Source: Pelomonas sp036401055
GTDB taxonomy: Bacteria; Pseudomonadota; Gammaproteobacteria; Burkholderiales; Burkholderiaceae_C
Direction: 5' to 3'
Length of the DNA: 14,431 nucleotides
NCBI GenBank assembly: GCA_036401055.1
Contig: DASWWC010000022.1
Coordinates: 1-14,431, forward strand
Positions within the stretch are counted from its first letter, which is position 1; the number at the start of each line of letters is the position of its first letter. This document shows positions 12,761 through 14,431 of this stretch, in pieces. Made by a program: the position numbers and the translations under genes. Under the pieces are notes generated by a model. It saw nothing but the letters and a program-made list of their open reading frames with translations. It searched no databases and was not told the DNA's origin.

Positions 12761-14431
12761 TCAGATCAGCGGAGGTTGACGGTTCAGCTCGTCGTCTTCC
12801 GGCGACTTGGGCTTCAGCACCAGCAGCGGATCGACGCTTGGCACCGTGGCCGTGACCAGGTTGGCCGCCGGCGTGGCGCCCGGCAGGGTCAGCTCGCTGG
12901 GTGCCGCAAGCACATCAGCTGCCGTCGGGAGTACCGGGCCCGATGTGCTGGCGGCTGCGGTGGAGTCACGGCTGAACCACACGTCCGCCATCTGGTGGGT
13001 GGCGCCGTCGGTGGTCTGATAGCTGCCCACCAGGCCCAGCAGATTGCCGTTGTCCACCGCCGTCGAGCTGGTCGAGTGCAGGCTCAGGTTGGCGATGCCC
13101 AGGTCGGCCAGGCTCTTCAGCTCGCCGGCGTCGGTGAGGCCGTCGTGGTTGCCGTCGATCCACACCTGCAACTGCTTGAACGCTTCGTCCGATGCATCCA
13201 GCTTGCCGTCGCCGTTGACGTCGAGTGCGGCCATGGCGGCGTAGCCGTCCTTGGCGCGGGTGCCATCTGCCAGCACCGTGCCTTCACCGAACAGCTCCTT
13301 GCCGTCGTTGATCTTGCCGTCGCCGTTGATGTCGCGCACCAGCAGACCGTCGCCGCCGCCGACCCAGCCCCACTGCTGCCACACACCGCGGCCCAGCAGG
13401 TCGTAGCTGACGCCGGAGGACGCCGCCGTGGTCTCCACGCCGTCACCGTCCAGATCCAGCACGATCGGCGAGATCTGGGCCGGGATCAGCGCGTTCAGCT
13501 GATCGCTGTGCATCGCCTGCACCGCTTCCGTGGCGAAGGACGCCGCCTGGCTCATCGACAGCTTGCCGATGTCGGAGGCGTCGAGGCCCACGACCTGGTC
13601 GCTGCCGATGGCGCGGAGCTGCTCCGTCGTCATCGCCACCACCTGCGCCGAGCTGAATGCCTTCAGGTCCTCGCTGGCCAGGGCGCGGATCTGGTCCGTG
13701 CCGAAGCCGCGCACCGCCGTCGAGCTGAAGGCCGCGAAGTCGGAGCTTTCCAGCGCCACGATCGCATCGGTGGCGATGGCGCGCACCTGCTCGGAGACCA
13801 GCGAGTTCAGCTGCAGCGTGGTCATCGCGGACAGATGCTCGGAGGCGAATCCGGCGAACTGGTCACTGGTGAAGCCACGCAGCTGCTGGGTGCTCATCGC
13901 GATGACGTCCGCCGTCTCGAAGGCGCCGATCTGATCGGTCGTCAGGCCGGACAGCTGCAGCGTGGTCAACGACTGCACCTGCTGCGTGCTCAGGACCTGG
14001 ATCTGGTCGGTGCCCAGCGCCGCGAGGTCGTCAGAACCCAGGCCACGCAGGGCGGCCGTGCTGAGCTTGGCCAGGTCCTCGGTCTCGATGGACTTGATGT
14101 GATCCGTCGCCAGCGCCGCCATCTGCGCGGAGCTGAACACGCGGAAGTGCTCCGTGCCCATCGCCTGCAGGTCGGCCGTTTCCAGGTTGGCCATCTGGCG
14201 CGTCGTCAGGCTGCTCACCTGCGTCGTCGTCAGCTGCTGGAACTGGTCGGTGCCCAGCGCAATGAGCTGGTCGGTGGTCAGCGCCTGGACCTGAGCGGTG
14301 CTCAGCGCACGCAGCTGGTCGGTGTTGAGCGCGGCGACCTGGTCGGTGCCCACGCCCTTCAACTGCTGGGTGGTGAGCGACTGGACCTGTGCCGTGCCGA
14401 GCGCCTTGACCTGGTCAGAGGTGAGGGCGTC
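12761..14431 (-). CDS. Second octapeptide-repeat protein with EF-hand-like C-terminus, 5' end outside the window
   Basis: At least 556 residues; the frame is open to the last base of the window. A TTG at 14362 lies within an octad, so it is not the real start. Visible are 39 octads, then a 241-residue C-terminal domain clearly paralogous to that of the giant protein: PIVLDLDGDG, WGWVGGGDGLLVRD, calcium loops DINGDGKINDGKE, DVNGDGKLDASD and DGNHDGLTDAGE, HQMADVWF, and a tail ending in PPLI. No cysteine is visible. It lies 161 bp upstream of the giant gene on the same strand, separated by a hairpin. It is likely a secreted surface protein made by tandem duplication; total length is unknown. Confidence 0.85.
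   Translation of the reverse strand, partial: DALTSDQVKALGTAQVQSLTTQQLKGVGTDQVAALNTDQLRALSTAQVQALTTDQLIALGTDQFQQLTTTQVSSLTTRQMANLETADLQAMGTEHFRVFSSAQMAALATDHIKSIETEDLAKLSTAALRGLGSDDLAALGTDQIQVLSTQQVQSLTTLQLSGLTTDQIGAFETADVIAMSTQQLRGFTSDQFAGFASEHLSAMTTLQLNSLVSEQVRAIATDAIVALESSDFAAFSSTAVRGFGTDQIRALASEDLKAFSSAQVVAMTTEQLRAIGSDQVVGLDASDIGKLSMSQAASFATEAVQAMHSDQLNALIPAQISPIVLDLDGDGVETTAASSGVSYDLLGRGVWQQWGWVGGGDGLLVRDINGDGKINDGKELFGEGTVLADGTRAKDGYAAMAALDVNGDGKLDASDEAFKQLQVWIDGNHDGLTDAGELKSLADLGIANLSLHSTSSTAVDNGNLLGLVGSYQTTDGATHQMADVWFSRDSTAAASTSGPVLPTAADVLAAPSELTLPGATPAANLVTATVPSVDPLLVLKPKSPEDDELNRQPPLI
12764..13486 (-). other. C-terminal EF-hand-like domain of the second repeat protein
   Basis: The last 241 residues. 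The three calcium-loop-like stretches are closer to the ideal pattern than those of the giant protein (DINGDGKINDGKE, DVNGDGKLDASD, DGNHDGLTDAGE). DNA near 13340-13380 closely resembles 7919-7960 of the giant gene, showing that the two domains are duplicates. The linker before the tail is longer and Thr/Pro-rich, and the end is again acidic residues followed by PLI. Confidence 0.8.
13487..14422 (-). repeat. 39 visible octapeptide repeats of the second repeat protein
   Basis: The same octad pattern as in the giant protein, again without a break in register, for example GTDQVAAL and STAALRGL. Asp/Glu is common at position 3 and prolines are absent from the octads. Acidic octads recur at 15, 22, 29 and 36 (counting from the window edge), each followed by an STAALRGL-type or related octad, giving a 7-octad (56-residue) local period. 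Confidence 0.9.

Noticed and set aside
7897..12779. Very long open frames on the plus strand (about 917 and 774 codons) and a 1452-codon frame on the minus strand across the repeat array
   Set aside because: A GC-rich 24-bp repeat is a multiple of three, so a frame free of stops in one octad tends to be open in all. These frames give low-complexity protein with no recognisable domain, whereas the chosen frame ends in a clear EF-hand-like domain.

Overview
The DNA is GC-rich, uses C/G-ending codons throughout, and packs genes with overlapping start and stop codons. Together with the gene types, this suggests a betaproteobacterium of the Burkholderiales (inference; no rRNA or other phylogenetic marker is present). 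The window is a surface-glycan and surface-protein locus. I see no RNA genes, insertion sequences, CRISPR arrays or attachment sites.

Region 1 (1-4448, minus strand) is one tight operon read right to left: pseC, an aldo/keto reductase, an SpsF-type cytidylyltransferase, a glutamate-semialdehyde-type (class III) aminotransferase, and the first 33 codons of pseG. Together these point to a CMP-pseudaminic acid-like nonulosonate, the sugar commonly attached to flagellin. pseB, pseH and pseI are not in view. A 364-bp divergent intergenic region (4449-4812) follows; it holds a weak sigma-28-like candidate promoter facing pseC.

Region 2 (4813-6859, plus strand) is a two-gene operon. The first gene is a WxcM-like fusion of a hexapeptide acyltransferase to a dTDP-4-keto-6-deoxyhexose 3,4-ketoisomerase. 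The second is an FdtB/QdtB-type transaminase. Their expected product is a dTDP-3-acylamino-3,6-dideoxyhexose (Fuc3NAc- or Qui3NAc-like). This operon converges with region 3, and the two terminal stop codons share the palindrome CTAG.

Region 3 (6856-14431, minus strand) is the most unusual part. It encodes two paralogous surface or secreted proteins, one complete (1749 residues) and one cut by the window edge (556 residues visible), followed by a free-standing acyltransferase. The acyltransferase starts 2 nt after the stop of the large repeat protein. Each repeat protein is an uninterrupted array of octapeptides (188 in register in the complete one, 39 visible in the other) followed by a conserved C-terminal domain of about 240 residues with EF-hand-like calcium loops. 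Neither visible protein contains cysteine, and the complete one has no signal peptide. This resembles large type I-secreted adhesins, but no transporter is in the window. In the large protein the octads fall into a higher-order period of exactly 17 octads (136 residues, 408 bp). Octad position 1 carries helix N-cap residues, position 2 carries nearly all the prolines, and position 4 is mostly Gln, which suggests a solenoid of very short capped helices.

A working hypothesis (inference) is that the locus builds activated, acylated amino sugars and a Ser/Thr-rich solenoid surface protein that could carry them. Pseudaminic acid may instead go to flagellin, with the two halves simply being neighbours.
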